DNA of 64,000 bases from Bacillus sp. V2I10 (GCF_030817055.1 NZ_JAUSYV010000001.1:396001-460000), one strand, 5' to 3'. Shown: positions 16,495-25,980, counted from the first letter of the stretch. The notes: a model not told the origin generated them from the sequence alone. A program made the numbers and translations.

Positions 16495-16523
16495 TTGACA
16501 CAAAACGGGAATATATGTTATTT
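16495..16523 (+). promoter_or_regulatory. Promoter of htpG
   Basis: TTGACA (16495-16500) with a 17-base spacer to the AT-rich TTATTT (16518-16523). The CIRCE element begins 10 bases further on, a usual place for HrcA repression. Confidence 0.6.
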
Positions 16524-16532
16524 AATTAGTGG

Positions 16533-16559
16533 TTAGCACTCTCATGAAAAGAGTGCTAA
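16533..16559. promoter_or_regulatory. CIRCE element (HrcA operator) before htpG
   Basis: TTAGCACTC-N9-GAGTGCTAA, an exact match to the CIRCE consensus. HrcA binds it and represses heat-shock genes at normal temperature. It lies 26 bases before the htpG start. Confidence 0.96.
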
Positions 16560-16584
16560 AAAGCAGTTTGAAAGGAGAATGACA

Positions 16585-18465
16585 ATGGAAAAAATGCAGT
16601 TCAAAGCGGAGTCTAAGAGACTATTGGAAATGATGATCAACTCAATTTACTCTCAAAAAGAAATCTTTTTAAGAGAACTGATTTCAAATGCGAGTGATGC
16701 GATTGATAAAATTTATTACAAAGCTTTAACAGACGACAGCCTATCATTTGACCAGAACCATTACTACATAAAAGTAAGGGCAGACAAGGCAAATAGAACA
16801 TTAACAATCTCAGATACTGGGATTGGGATGACAAAAGAAGAACTTGAAAACAACCTTGGAATTATTGCGAAAAGCGGCTCTCATGCTTTTAAAAGTGAAA
16901 ATGAGCTGAAGGATGGCCATGACATTATCGGTCAATTTGGAGTTGGTTTTTACTCAGCCTTCATGGTAGCAGACGCTATCATTGTGACAACGAAAACAAT
17001 CGGCAGCGAAGATGCCTATAGATGGCATTCTGGGGGAGCAGACGGCTATACGATCGAGCTTTGTGAAAAAGAAGAGGTCGGAACGGAGATTGTTCTTAGC
17101 ATCAAAGAAAACACAGAAGACGATTCGTATGATGAATATTTAGAAGAATACCGCTTAAAAGCCATCATTAAAAAATACTCTGATTTCATCCGCTACCCAA
17201 TTAAGATGGATGTAACGGAGAGAAAACGCAAAGAAGACAGCGAAACAGAGTTTGAAGAGGTTCTGGAAGAACAGACGATCAACAGCATGGTTCCGATTTG
17301 GAGAAAGAATAAAAATGAGCTCACTTCGGAAGATTACGAGAATTTTTATGCAGAAAAACATTATGGATTTGATAAACCGTTAAAACATATCCATATCAGT
17401 GTGGACGGTGCCGTCAGATACAATGCAATTCTCTATATCCCTGAACAGATTCCGTATGATTACTACTCTAAAGAGTTTGAAAAGGGACTAGAGCTTTACT
17501 CTAATGGTGTGTTAATCATGGAAAAATGCTCAGACCTGCTTCCTGACTATTTCAGTTTTGTAAAAGGAATGGTAGATTCTGAGGATTTATCTCTCAACAT
17601 TTCAAGAGAAATCCTCCAGCATGACCGCCAGCTAAAGCTGATTGCAAAAAATATCAAGAATAAAATTAAGAGCCAGCTGCAAAGCTTATTAAAAGATGAG
17701 AGAGAAAAGTATGAAACATTCTATAACTCTTTCGGAAGACAGCTGAAATATGGCGTTTACAGTGATTTTGGGGCAAACAAAGAAGATCTTCAGAACCTGC
17801 TCATGTTCTATTCATCAAAAGAGAAAAAGCTGATCACTCTTGATGAATATGTTTCAAGCATGCCTGAAGATCAGAAATACATCTACTATGCTGCAGGAGA
17901 AAGCTATGAACGAATTGAAAAGCTTCCGCAGACAGAGGTTGTGGCTGATAAAGGCTATGATATCTTATATTTCACGGATGAAGTGGATGAATTTGCGATC
18001 AGAATGCTGATGAATTACCAGGAAAAAGAATTCAAATCGATTTCAAGCGGAGATTTAGGCATAGAAGCAGGCGAGAATGAAAAGAGTGCAGAATCGGAAG
18101 CAAAAGAAAACAAAGAACTCTTTGAAGAGATGAAAACGATTCTTGCCGGCAAAGTGAAGGATGTAAGAATTTCAAAGCGGCTGAAGTCGCATCCAGTCTG
18201 CATCGCAACAGAAGGCGAAGTGACGACGGAAATGGAAAAGATCCTGAAGGCGATGCCGAACAACCAGAATATACAGGCTGAAAAAATTCTTGAAATTAAT
18301 CGAAATCATGAAGTATTTGCTTCTTTAAAAGATTCCTTTGAAAAGGATAAAGAAAAATTAGCGCTGTATACAAACCTGTTATTTAATCAGGCGCTCCTGA
18401 TCGAAGGATTGCCGATTGAAGATCCTGTAGAGTTTACGAATGATATTTGCAAAATAATGGTGTAA
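16585..18465 (+). CDS. htpG: HtpG, Hsp90-family chaperone
   Basis: ATP-dependent cytoplasmic chaperone, 626 residues. The GHKL ATPase domain has FLRELISNASDAIDK (Glu and Asn of the N-box), DTGIGMTK and GQFGVGFYSAFMVAD. The middle domain holds the catalytic arginine block (SREILQHDR). The start is 16585: AAAGGAG at 16571-16577 leaves 7-8 bases to it, whereas the ATG at 16579 would be too close. A CIRCE element upstream implies HrcA control, which differs from B. subtilis, where htpG is not an HrcA target. Confidence 0.97.
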   Translation: MEKMQFKAESKRLLEMMINSIYSQKEIFLRELISNASDAIDKIYYKALTDDSLSFDQNHYYIKVRADKANRTLTISDTGIGMTKEELENNLGIIAKSGSHAFKSENELKDGHDIIGQFGVGFYSAFMVADAIIVTTKTIGSEDAYRWHSGGADGYTIELCEKEEVGTEIVLSIKENTEDDSYDEYLEEYRLKAIIKKYSDFIRYPIKMDVTERKRKEDSETEFEEVLEEQTINSMVPIWRKNKNELTSEDYENFYAEKHYGFDKPLKHIHISVDGAVRYNAILYIPEQIPYDYYSKEFEKGLELYSNGVLIMEKCSDLLPDYFSFVKGMVDSEDLSLNISREILQHDRQLKLIAKNIKNKIKSQLQSLLKDEREKYETFYNSFGRQLKYGVYSDFGANKEDLQNLLMFYSSKEKKLITLDEYVSSMPEDQKYIYYAAGESYERIEKLPQTEVVADKGYDILYFTDEVDEFAIRMLMNYQEKEFKSISSGDLGIEAGENEKSAESEAKENKELFEEMKTILAGKVKDVRISKRLKSHPVCIATEGEVTTEMEKILKAMPNNQNIQAEKILEINRNHEVFASLKDSFEKDKEKLALYTNLLFNQALLIEGLPIEDPVEFTNDICKIMV

Positions 18466-18500
18466 AAAGAAACAAACCTTAAAAGCGCGAAATAAGCAGA

Positions 18501-18535
18501 AAAGGGAGTCCAGAAAAACCAGGACTCCCTTTTTC
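18501..18535. terminator. Bidirectional terminator between htpG and potD
   Basis: AAAGGGAGTCC (18501-18511) pairs with GGACTCCCTTT (18522-18532), followed by T. Serves htpG and, reversed, the pot operon. Confidence 0.87.
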
Positions 18536-19609
18536 TTATTTCGGATGCATCTTAAATTTTAAAAACAGCTCATTATAATAAGCCAAATTCTTTTTGCCAA
18601 GGTTCTCATACACTTCCAGTCTTTCCGTCAGCTCAGGCGGAGGATAGAAGCGCTGATCGTTTACCATTTCTTCCGGCATGTATTTTAAGGCTTCTTTGTT
18701 AGGTGTGGAGTAGCTGACATATTCGGTGTTTTCTGCGGCCACCTCAGCATCCAGCATGAAGTTGATGAACTGATGGGCAGCTTCTGCATTTTTGGCTGTT
18801 TTCGGGATAACCATGTTATCGAACCATAAGTTTGAGCCTTCCTCTGGAACTACATACTCCAGATCTTCATTTTCATACATGATCTCTGATGCAACCCCAG
18901 ACCATACAAGCCCGATTGCTGCTTCCTGATTTTCCAGCAGCATCCGGCTCTCATCTCCAACAACTGCTTTGACATTTGGAGTGAGGGAATCAAGCTTTCG
19001 TTTTGCTTCCTCTAAATGATCCTTATTTGTATCGTTTAGAGAGTAGCCAAGGCTGTTTAGGCCCATTCCCATCACTTCTCTTGCCCCGTCAATCAGCAGG
19101 ATCTCATTTCGCAGATCGGAATCCCAAAGGTCATTCCAGCTCGTGATTTTTTTACCGTCTATCATCGTTGGATTATAGATAATGCCGACAGTTCCCCAGA
19201 AATATGGAACGGAATATTTATTTTCAGGGTCGAATGGCAAATCCATAAACCGGTCATCAATATTTTTCAAGTTCGGAAGCTTTGAATGATCCAAAGGGAT
19301 AAGCAAATCTTCTTGTCTCATTTTATCAATCATATATTCAGAAGGAACGGCTATATCATAAGTCGTTCCGCCCTGTTCAATCTTTGTCATCATCGCCTCG
19401 TTTGAATCAAAGGTCTCATAGATGACTTTAATGCCTGTTTCTTTCTCAAAGCGGTCAACCAGATCGGAATTAATGTAGTCTCCCCAGTTAAAGATCGTAA
19501 GCGTATTGCCGCTTGAGTAGCCCTGTGAAGAGTTCAGCTCTGAAACAGCATACATAAGGATGCCCGACACGAGAATAATCGCGAAGAAAACGCGGACCAG
19601 CTTCTTCAT
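18536..19609 (-). CDS. potD: PotD, spermidine/putrescine-binding protein
   Basis: Extracellular polyamine-binding protein, about 357 residues, which feeds the PotABC transporter. The periplasmic-binding fold begins LTIFNWGDYINSDLVDRFE, typical of the family, and YDIAVPSEYM and YFWGTVGIIYN are conserved pocket blocks. A single N-terminal membrane helix (LVRVFFAIILVSGILMYAV) is present, but there is no cysteine, so it looks anchored by the helix or cleaved rather than lipid-modified. ATG 19609 follows GGGGGG; an in-frame ATG at 19624 overlaps that site. It overlaps potC by 4 bases. Confidence 0.92.
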   Translation of the reverse strand: MKKLVRVFFAIILVSGILMYAVSELNSSQGYSSGNTLTIFNWGDYINSDLVDRFEKETGIKVIYETFDSNEAMMTKIEQGGTTYDIAVPSEYMIDKMRQEDLLIPLDHSKLPNLKNIDDRFMDLPFDPENKYSVPYFWGTVGIIYNPTMIDGKKITSWNDLWDSDLRNEILLIDGAREVMGMGLNSLGYSLNDTNKDHLEEAKRKLDSLTPNVKAVVGDESRMLLENQEAAIGLVWSGVASEIMYENEDLEYVVPEEGSNLWFDNMVIPKTAKNAEAAHQFINFMLDAEVAAENTEYVSYSTPNKEALKYMPEEMVNDQRFYPPPELTERLEVYENLGKKNLAYYNELFLKFKMHPK

Positions 19610-20409
19610 TTTCTTACCCCCCATCCGCTTTGCTTATTTCGCTGCGTGATGAAGTAGTAAACAATCACAAGCAGGACTGTGAAAAGGAAAAGCAGGGTTG
19701 ATAAGGCGTTAATATTCAATGAGATTCCCCGGCGCGCAAGTGAATAGATTTCAACGGACAGCGTAGTGAATCCATTGCCGGTTACGAAAAAGGTAACAGC
19801 GAAATCATCAAGAGAGAACGTAAGAGCCATAAAAAATCCTGCAAAAATACCCGGTGTGATAAATGGCAAGGTCACTTTAGTCAGGACATTCCAGCTGCTT
19901 GCGCCAAGATCTCTTGCTGCATCAAGCAAGGTTGGACTCATCTCCATCAGTTTCGGCAGAACCATTAAGACAACAATCGGAACGCTGAATGCAATATGAG
20001 ATAAGAGGACTGAATAAAATCCAAGCTTGATTCCTGCCATCGTAAACAGAATTAAAAACGAAGCGCCAATAATAACGTCAGGACTGACAATCAGCACATT
20101 ATTCAATGACAACAATGTGTTTTTTGTTTGTCTGCTTTTAAAAGAATGAATGGCAAGTGCTCCAAGAACACCGATAATGGTGGAAATAAGAGCTGACAGC
20201 AAGGCGATAACGAGTGTGTTCAGCACGATGATCAGCAGCCTCGTATCTGTGAAAAGCTCCTTATACCAATCAAGCGTAAATCCTTCAAAGTTGTACATCG
20301 TACCGCCGCTGTTGAACGAATAAAACACAAGGAAGAAAATTGGCGTATATAGGATGAGAAAGATCAAAATTAAAAAGATCCTGGATAGAGGGGATATTTT
20401 CTTATCCAA
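19606..20409 (-). CDS. potC: PotC, polyamine ABC transporter permease
   Basis: Inner-membrane permease, 267 residues, six membrane helices. The EAA loop that contacts the ATPase reads DAARDLGASSWNVLTKVTLP. It pairs with PotB to form the polyamine channel. One base separates it from potB and it overlaps potD, so the operon potA-potB-potC-potD is tightly packed on the minus strand. Confidence 0.94.
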   Translation of the reverse strand: MDKKISPLSRIFLILIFLILYTPIFFLVFYSFNSGGTMYNFEGFTLDWYKELFTDTRLLIIVLNTLVIALLSALISTIIGVLGALAIHSFKSRQTKNTLLSLNNVLIVSPDVIIGASFLILFTMAGIKLGFYSVLLSHIAFSVPIVVLMVLPKLMEMSPTLLDAARDLGASSWNVLTKVTLPFITPGIFAGFFMALTFSLDDFAVTFFVTGNGFTTLSVEIYSLARRGISLNINALSTLLFLFTVLLVIVYYFITQRNKQSGWGVRK

Positions 20410-20410
20410 C

Positions 20411-21214
20411 TTACATACCCCGCTTTCGATTTCCGGTAAGGAAGATAATCAGAAACATAAAAATAATCAAAAAGACAGCAATGGTCGACCCCATACCCCA
20501 GTCCTGAGTCACAAGGAAATGCTGTTCAATCGCAGTTCCGAGTGTGATCACTCTGTTTCCAGCAATCAATCTTGTCAGCATGAACAGAGAAAGAGCAGGT
20601 ATAAAGACAAGCTGGCATCCAGCTTTAACGCCATCAATCGTAAGCGGAAAAATGACTCTGCAAAAGGCAGTCCAGCTTGATGCCCCCAAATCACGCGCTG
20701 CATCCAGCAGGGTTGGATTTAATTCATTCAGTGAATTGAAAATAGGCAAAATCATAAATGGAATAAAGATATAAACCGATACAAAAATGAAACTGAAATC
20801 GGTGAACAATAACTGCTGCGAGCCAATGCCGATTGTTTCTAAAAAGCTGTTAGCAACACCGTACGTGCCAAAAATGCCAAGAAAAGCATAGGCTTTTAAC
20901 AATAAGTTAATCCAGGAAGGGACAATAATCAGCAGCAGCCAAAGGTGCTTATGCTTTGTATAAGTCAGCAAATAAGCAGTTGGGTATGCAATAAGCAGGG
21001 AAAGAGCTGTGATCAAAAAAGCATACCAAAATGAACTCAAGGTCATTTTTATGTAGACCGGTGTGAAGAAGTTCTGGTAATTGGCAAGCGATAAATTTCC
21101 TTCAATATCAATAAAAGAATAATAAAGAACAAGAACTATCGGTGCAATAACAAAGAGAGCAATCCAAAGAGCATAGGGAATCATATACAAATTTCGGGTC
21201 AGCTTATTTTCCAT
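20411..21214 (-). CDS. potB: PotB, polyamine ABC transporter permease
   Basis: Second permease subunit, 267 residues from ATG 21214 (MENKLTRNLYMIPYALWIAL), six membrane helices. Its EAA loop is DAARDLGASSWTAFCRVIFP, nearly identical to PotC's. ATG 21214 is preferred because GGAG lies about 9 bases before it; the ATG at 21226 lies too close to that site. It overlaps the end of potA by 11 bases. Confidence 0.94.
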   Translation of the reverse strand: MENKLTRNLYMIPYALWIALFVIAPIVLVLYYSFIDIEGNLSLANYQNFFTPVYIKMTLSSFWYAFLITALSLLIAYPTAYLLTYTKHKHLWLLLIIVPSWINLLLKAYAFLGIFGTYGVANSFLETIGIGSQQLLFTDFSFIFVSVYIFIPFMILPIFNSLNELNPTLLDAARDLGASSWTAFCRVIFPLTIDGVKAGCQLVFIPALSLFMLTRLIAGNRVITLGTAIEQHFLVTQDWGMGSTIAVFLIIFMFLIIFLTGNRKRGM

Positions 21215-22310
21215 GCTCTTCTCCATCTGTATAGGCTTCTAAACGTCTGTCAAATTCCTCTTCGGTCTCACCGAATCTCATTACATGTATCGCTTCGGGG
21301 TCAAAAAAAAGGCCGATCTCATCTCCGACGGTGGCTTTCTTTGTGGAATGAACGAGCCATTCGTTTCCATCCTTGTCATAGCTGCTTATTTCATAATGAA
21401 CACCGCGGAACAATTGAGAATCAACACGTACCTGGAGTTTCCCGCGTTCCAAAGAAGTGATTTCTAAATCTTCAGGACGAATGACGATCTCTATAGGTTC
21501 ATTTGGAGTCAGACCCTGATCGACACATTCAAATTGTCTGCCGGTGAATTCTACAAGGTAATCCTCAAGCATGGTCCCTTTTACAATATTGGATTCACCA
21601 ATAAAATCAGCAACAAAGCGGTTAATAGGTTCATCATATATATCCGTTGGAGTCCCGCTTTGCTGTATTTTCCCTTTGTCCAGAACAAAAATTTCATCAG
21701 ACATCGCGAGAGCTTCTTCCTGGTCGTGGGTGACAAAGATAAAGGTAATGCCCAGACGCTGCTGAAGTTCTCGCAGTTCATACTGCATTTCAGTGCGAAG
21801 CTTTAAGTCCAGGGCTGACAATGGTTCATCAAGAAGAATCACTTCCGGCTCATTGACAATCGCACGTGCAATTGCGACCCGCTGGCGCTGGCCTCCGGAC
21901 ATTTCCCGAATTTCCCTTTTTTCATATCCAGCAAGGTTTACAAAGCTTAAGGCTTCTCTTACTTTCAATTCAATATCCCGATTATTCATTTTTTTAATGC
22001 GCAGTCCGAATGCAACATTTTCGAAAACATTCAAATGAGGAAACAGTGCATAATCCTGAAACACCGTATTTACTTGGCGTTTGTTAGCAGGAACATCATT
22101 TATCTTTTTTCCGTTAAAAAGGATTTCTCCTTCAGACGCCTCAATAAACCCGGCAATCAGCCGAAGAATAGTTGTCTTGCCGCATCCTGAAGGGCCAAGA
22201 AGTGTATAAAATTTACCGCGCTCGATTTCAAAACTGACATGATTAAGGACAGCAGGATCATTGTCATATTGTTTCGTAACCTGCTTAAACTGAATAATTG
22301 TGTTTGTCAT
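21204..22310 (-). CDS. potA: PotA, polyamine ABC transporter ATPase
   Basis: ATPase of the spermidine/putrescine importer, 368 residues. Walker A GPSGCGKTT, signature MSGGQRQRVAIARAI, Walker B VILLDEPLSALD and the H-loop FVTHDQEEAL are all intact. The C-terminal TOBE region (about residues 265-350, including VIRPEDLEI) is the regulatory domain of this class. Start ATG 22310 follows GGGAGAATGAT. A TATAAT on the minus strand (22400-22395) is a candidate promoter element. Confidence 0.95.
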   Translation of the reverse strand: MTNTIIQFKQVTKQYDNDPAVLNHVSFEIERGKFYTLLGPSGCGKTTILRLIAGFIEASEGEILFNGKKINDVPANKRQVNTVFQDYALFPHLNVFENVAFGLRIKKMNNRDIELKVREALSFVNLAGYEKREIREMSGGQRQRVAIARAIVNEPEVILLDEPLSALDLKLRTEMQYELRELQQRLGITFIFVTHDQEEALAMSDEIFVLDKGKIQQSGTPTDIYDEPINRFVADFIGESNIVKGTMLEDYLVEFTGRQFECVDQGLTPNEPIEIVIRPEDLEITSLERGKLQVRVDSQLFRGVHYEISSYDKDGNEWLVHSTKKATVGDEIGLFFDPEAIHVMRFGETEEEFDRRLEAYTDGEEHGK

Positions 22311-22462
22311 ATCATTCTCCCTCTTGGTTTGCTCGGATTTGAACAAAGAAATATTTATAAAAAACGGTCAATTTTTCCATATTTATCATGAATAATTATA
22401 CATGAAAGCGGGAAAGAAAACAGTGAAAACTAACTCCCTTTAATAGCGTAAATGAATATCAA

Positions 22463-22492
22463 AAACGCTTTGGATTTTCACCCAAAGCGTTT
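22463..22492 (-). terminator. Terminator of pepT
   Basis: AAACGCTTTGG (22463-22473) / CCAAAGCGTTT (22482-22492); on the minus strand it is followed by TTTT. It lies just downstream of pepT. Confidence 0.82.
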
Positions 22493-22505
22493 CTTATTTG
22501 TCAAA

Positions 22506-23744
22506 TCAGTCAGCTGCATTCTCTTCAAACAATCTCGCAATCTCAACAATAACCTGTGTTGCTTTTTGCATATTATCAACTGATATATATTCGAACTTGC
22601 CGTGGAAATTCTCTCCGCCTGTAAAAATATTCGGGGTAGGAAGGCCCATATAGGAGAGCTGGGATCCATCTGTGCCGCCGCGGATCGGTTCAACAATTGG
22701 CTGAATGTCCAGGTTTTCCATCGCTTTGTATGCAATGTCAACGATCTGTTTAACAGGCTCGATTTTTTCACGCATATTGTAGTACTGATCGTTCATCTCA
22801 AGGACGATGCGTTCGCTTCCGTATTTCTCCTTCAATTCATCAACAACACCGGCCATCGTTTGTTTTTTCTGCTGGAACGCTTCCTTATCAAAATCTCTGA
22901 TAATGTAGCTTAGCTTCGTTTGTTCAACATCCCCGCTGAAAGAAAGAAGATGGAAGAAGCCTTCATAGCCTTCTGTTAATTCAGGAGCTTGTTCAGCAGG
23001 CAGCTTGCTTTGCAGCTCCATTGCAATCTTAATGGAATTCACCATTTTTCCTTTAGCCGTTCCAGGGTGGATGTTGGTGCCTTTAATTGTAATGGAGGCC
23101 CCTGCCGCACTGAAGCTTTCGTACTGCAGCTCTCCGAGAGGACCGCCGTCCACTGTATAAGCGTATTTCGCATCAAAGGTAGCCACATCAAATTTATGTG
23201 GTCCGCGTCCGATTTCCTCATCAGGAGTAAAAGCCACTCTGATTTTGCCGTGCTTGATCTCAGGATGCCTGATCAAATAATCCATCGCCGTCATAATCTC
23301 AGCTATACCCGCTTTATTGTCAGCTCCTAACAGAGTGGTGCCGTCTGTTGTTATAAGGGTATGGCCTTGATAGTTTAATAAATTAGGAAAGTCTTTTGGA
23401 GACAGAGTCACTTGCTCTGCTTCATTCAGCAGGATGTTCTGTCCGTCATAGTTTTCATGAACCTGCGGATTCACATTTTTTCCGGTAAAATCAGTTGCGG
23501 TATCAATGTGTGCCAAAAAGCCGATCGTTGGAACCTGCTTATCCGTATTGGATGGTAGAGTGGCCATCACATACCCAAATTCGTCCATGCTTACATCCTC
23601 TAAGCCAATTGCTTTCAGTTCTTCTGCAAGAGTTCGTGCGAGTGTCAGCTGTCCGTCAGTGGAAGGACATGTTTCGCTGCTGTCATTTGATTGTGTGTCA
23701 ATTATTACATAGGAAGTAAATCGTTCAATGATTTCATTTTTCAT
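22506..23744 (-). CDS. pepT: PepT, peptidase T (tripeptidase)
   Basis: M20-family zinc aminopeptidase that removes the N-terminal residue from tripeptides, 412 residues, cytoplasmic. Zinc-binding blocks visible: GFLAHIDTATD, the GADNKAGIAEIM region, the catalytic FTPDEEIGRG and the C-terminal GGENFHGKFEY. ATG 23744 follows AAGGGTTGATG at about 10 bases. Its own terminator ends it before potA. Confidence 0.95.
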   Translation of the reverse strand: MKNEIIERFTSYVIIDTQSNDSSETCPSTDGQLTLARTLAEELKAIGLEDVSMDEFGYVMATLPSNTDKQVPTIGFLAHIDTATDFTGKNVNPQVHENYDGQNILLNEAEQVTLSPKDFPNLLNYQGHTLITTDGTTLLGADNKAGIAEIMTAMDYLIRHPEIKHGKIRVAFTPDEEIGRGPHKFDVATFDAKYAYTVDGGPLGELQYESFSAAGASITIKGTNIHPGTAKGKMVNSIKIAMELQSKLPAEQAPELTEGYEGFFHLLSFSGDVEQTKLSYIIRDFDKEAFQQKKQTMAGVVDELKEKYGSERIVLEMNDQYYNMREKIEPVKQIVDIAYKAMENLDIQPIVEPIRGGTDGSQLSYMGLPTPNIFTGGENFHGKFEYISVDNMQKATQVIVEIARLFEENAAD

Positions 23745-23760
23745 TTTTCATCAACCCTTC

Positions 23761-24702
23761 TTATCCTCTTAATTTTTCTAAAATATTCTGTGCCTGATAG
23801 CCTGCCTCAAAATCAATAATCTCAGCTTTTTCGCCTTTCAGGGCTGATACAAGCTCATCAATTAAAGAATTGGCAAGTGAACTGTCTGCATCAATCCCTT
23901 GTATAGGTTCCCCATGCTTGCCTCCTTCGAGTGCCGACCAGTTCAGCAAGGATAGAGTTCCTTCTGTCCCATAAGCAGTAAATCGGATTTCTTCCATACC
24001 TGCAATTTGACTCAGGCCATCGAATAAGACAGGCGTGCCGTCCTGCAGCTCCATTTGAGCCAGGATTCCAATTTCAGAGGCAGCTGGATCTTTTGGATAT
24101 TGAACTGTTTTATTCAAAACATGGACAGGACCGAAGATTTTTTGGATTTGCTGAATATAGTGAACGCCGACTTCCAGTACAAAACCGCCTTGTTCACGGC
24201 TTGCAACCCAGTCATTTTGCTGCCACGGGCGCGGCCATTCGGGGAAACGCATCTTTAACTCAAGCCGTCTCAGCTCTCCAACATAGCCCTCTTTTATGAG
24301 GGAAGCAAAGGTTTTGCTTCCAGCACTATAATTCAAAGGAAAATTCATTGCGTGGATGATTCCTTTTTCTTTTGCTTGTATGTAAAGACTTTCTGCTTCT
24401 TCCAATGAGTTTGCCAAAGGTTTTTCACATAAGACATGCTTGCCCCTTGCCATCACATCGGTCACAACCCCATGATGAAATTTGGGCGGAACTGCTACAT
24501 AAACAAGATCGATTTCTGCTTCTTCAAGCATTTTTGCATGGTCAGTGAATGAAGGCACATTTTCAAGTCTTTCAGATGTTTCACGTGTAACTTCAGCATT
24601 CTGGTCACATATAGCTGAAATAATGATATCTGGATGGTCTGTAAAGTTCTTTATTAATCGCTGTCCGATTGCACCTAATCCGATAATTGCTGCCCTAATC
24701 AT
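23761..24702 (-). CDS. Gfo/Idh/MocA-family oxidoreductase
   Basis: NAD(P)-dependent oxidoreductase, 313 residues. The Rossmann motif GLGAIGQRL is at residues 8-16, and the family block HVLCEKPLANSLEEA with the EKP lysine is intact. Sugar or inositol-type substrates are usual for the family, and some members act on aspartate-like substrates; the pocket gives no decision. Start ATG 24702 with AAAGGCGG upstream. It reads in the same direction as pepT, 16 bases before it, and may be co-transcribed. Confidence 0.88.
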   Translation of the reverse strand: MIRAAIIGLGAIGQRLIKNFTDHPDIIISAICDQNAEVTRETSERLENVPSFTDHAKMLEEAEIDLVYVAVPPKFHHGVVTDVMARGKHVLCEKPLANSLEEAESLYIQAKEKGIIHAMNFPLNYSAGSKTFASLIKEGYVGELRRLELKMRFPEWPRPWQQNDWVASREQGGFVLEVGVHYIQQIQKIFGPVHVLNKTVQYPKDPAASEIGILAQMELQDGTPVLFDGLSQIAGMEEIRFTAYGTEGTLSLLNWSALEGGKHGEPIQGIDADSSLANSLIDELVSALKGEKAEIIDFEAGYQAQNILEKLRG

Positions 24703-24916
24703 TTATAGTCCGCCTTTCTAAATAAATCTGATAATTAATTATATTAAGAAATCTGATGCATTCATAGTATCCATTCGAAAAAAGAGAAAGAGTGAAAATC
24801 CGTTTTATTTGGTATGCTGATAATTAGGGAGTATAAAGTACGATTCAGTATAAAGTTTAGCTTGAATGAATTCCATTTGATATGATTTTAAGAGAATCTT
24901 TAAAGAGGTGGACAAC

Positions 24917-25525
24917 ATGATTCATCAGCCTATTCATACGTCCTTTTTTAATAAACCTACACTGGAATTAGCCCAGGCTCTTCTCGGAAAAATTCTGGTA
25001 AAAGAAACAGCAGAAGGCATTGCTGCAGGAATAATTGTTGAAACTGAAGCCTATATCGGACCAGGGGATCAGGCTGCACACAGCTTCAATAACCGGCGGA
25101 CAGCAAGAACAGAAGTCATGTTTGGTCCAGCTGGCTATACTTATACATATGTCATGCACACACACTGCCTTGTAAATGTTGTAAGCGGAGTGATAGATTC
25201 TCCTGAAGCAATTTTAATTAGAGGTTTAGAGCCGGTTGAAGGACTGGAATTGATGTATGAACGGCGAGGTCCGGTTAAAAGGGAGCAAGATCTCACAAAT
25301 GGGCCCGGAAAACTGACTAAAGCATTGGGTATTGTAAAAGAAGATTATGGACGTCCTTTATGGGAGTCGCCACTGTATATTGCAGAAGGCAGAGAACCTG
25401 AACTTACATCTGCAGGACCGCGAATTGGAATAGACAACAGCGGAGAGGCAAAAGAATATCCATGGAGATTCTGGGTGAGCGGGAACCGGTTTGTATCGGG
25501 TACAAAGAGGAACAATTTCAGTTAA
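24917..25525 (+). CDS. DNA-3-methyladenine glycosylase
   Basis: Base-excision repair enzyme that removes alkylated purines, Aag/Mpg family, 202 residues. Conserved blocks: ETEAYIGPGDQAAHS with the catalytic Glu, RTARTEVMFGPAG, YTYVMHTHCLVNVV and NGPGKLTKALGI. ATG 24917 follows AGAGGTGG by 7-8 bases; a GTG at 24908 lies in the same frame. It is monocistronic and ends at a clear terminator. Confidence 0.95.
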   Translation: MIHQPIHTSFFNKPTLELAQALLGKILVKETAEGIAAGIIVETEAYIGPGDQAAHSFNNRRTARTEVMFGPAGYTYTYVMHTHCLVNVVSGVIDSPEAILIRGLEPVEGLELMYERRGPVKREQDLTNGPGKLTKALGIVKEDYGRPLWESPLYIAEGREPELTSAGPRIGIDNSGEAKEYPWRFWVSGNRFVSGTKRNNFS

Positions 25526-25554
25526 AAAAGCTGTCTCCCAGGAGGCAGCTTTTT
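25525..25554 (+). terminator. Terminator of the methyladenine glycosylase gene
   Basis: AAAAAGCTGTCTCC / GGAGGCAGCTTTTT, 2-base loop (CA), one G-U pair, with T run. The stop codon lies at its left edge. Confidence 0.85.
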
Positions 25555-25630
25555 ATCATTTTCAGATGAAAATAGTAAATTGCTTCAATCACCGCCGCAA
25601 AACACCTCGCTCGGTCAATAATAAGCACCT

Positions 25631-25888
25631 TTATTTCCAGCGTTCAAGCTTATGGATATTGCGTGTAAATAAACCAGCAAGAAACCCCGGAAAACCAAAC
25701 TCCTTGATTTTACCCTTTACTTTTTCTTTCATTTCATCTGAAGTGATGTCGGGCATTGTAAAGGCTCAATTTTGGTAACAATGGCTGCAATATTTACTGC
25801 TTTTTGTTCCGTTTGCTTCTGTTCCGCCTCCATGTTCATCTCTGTATAATGGCATACCGCAGCTTTGACAATTCTTATAAGTTTCCAA
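25631..25888 (-). pseudogene. Zinc-ribbon small protein with one in-frame TGA
   Basis: Reading the minus strand gives NCQSCGMPLYRDEHGGGTEA, then KYCSHCYQN, a stop codon TGA (25768-25766), and AFTMPDITSDEMKEKV up to LFTRNIHKLERWK and a normal TAA. The CxxC...CxxC pair and the MPDIT...FTRNIHKLERWK tail fit the putative zinc-ribbon family of Bacillus, where the stop position is normally glycine, so GGA to TGA would explain it. A TTG start at 25888 has GAGGT upstream; an ATG at 25918 is also in frame. Either a single nonsense mutation or a base error. Confidence 0.75.
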
Positions 25889-25980
25889 AGAAACATTTAC
25901 CTCAAATCTTTTCTGCATTATCCCGTATTGTTAAAGAAAAAGCATAGGCCATTCTTTCTTAGCTAATAAAGAATATTTTC

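Noticed and set aside
25491..25778. Plus-strand frame of 95 codons after the glycosylase
   Set aside because: It overlaps the glycosylase end and its terminator and is the antisense of the zinc-ribbon pseudogene; no ribosome site.
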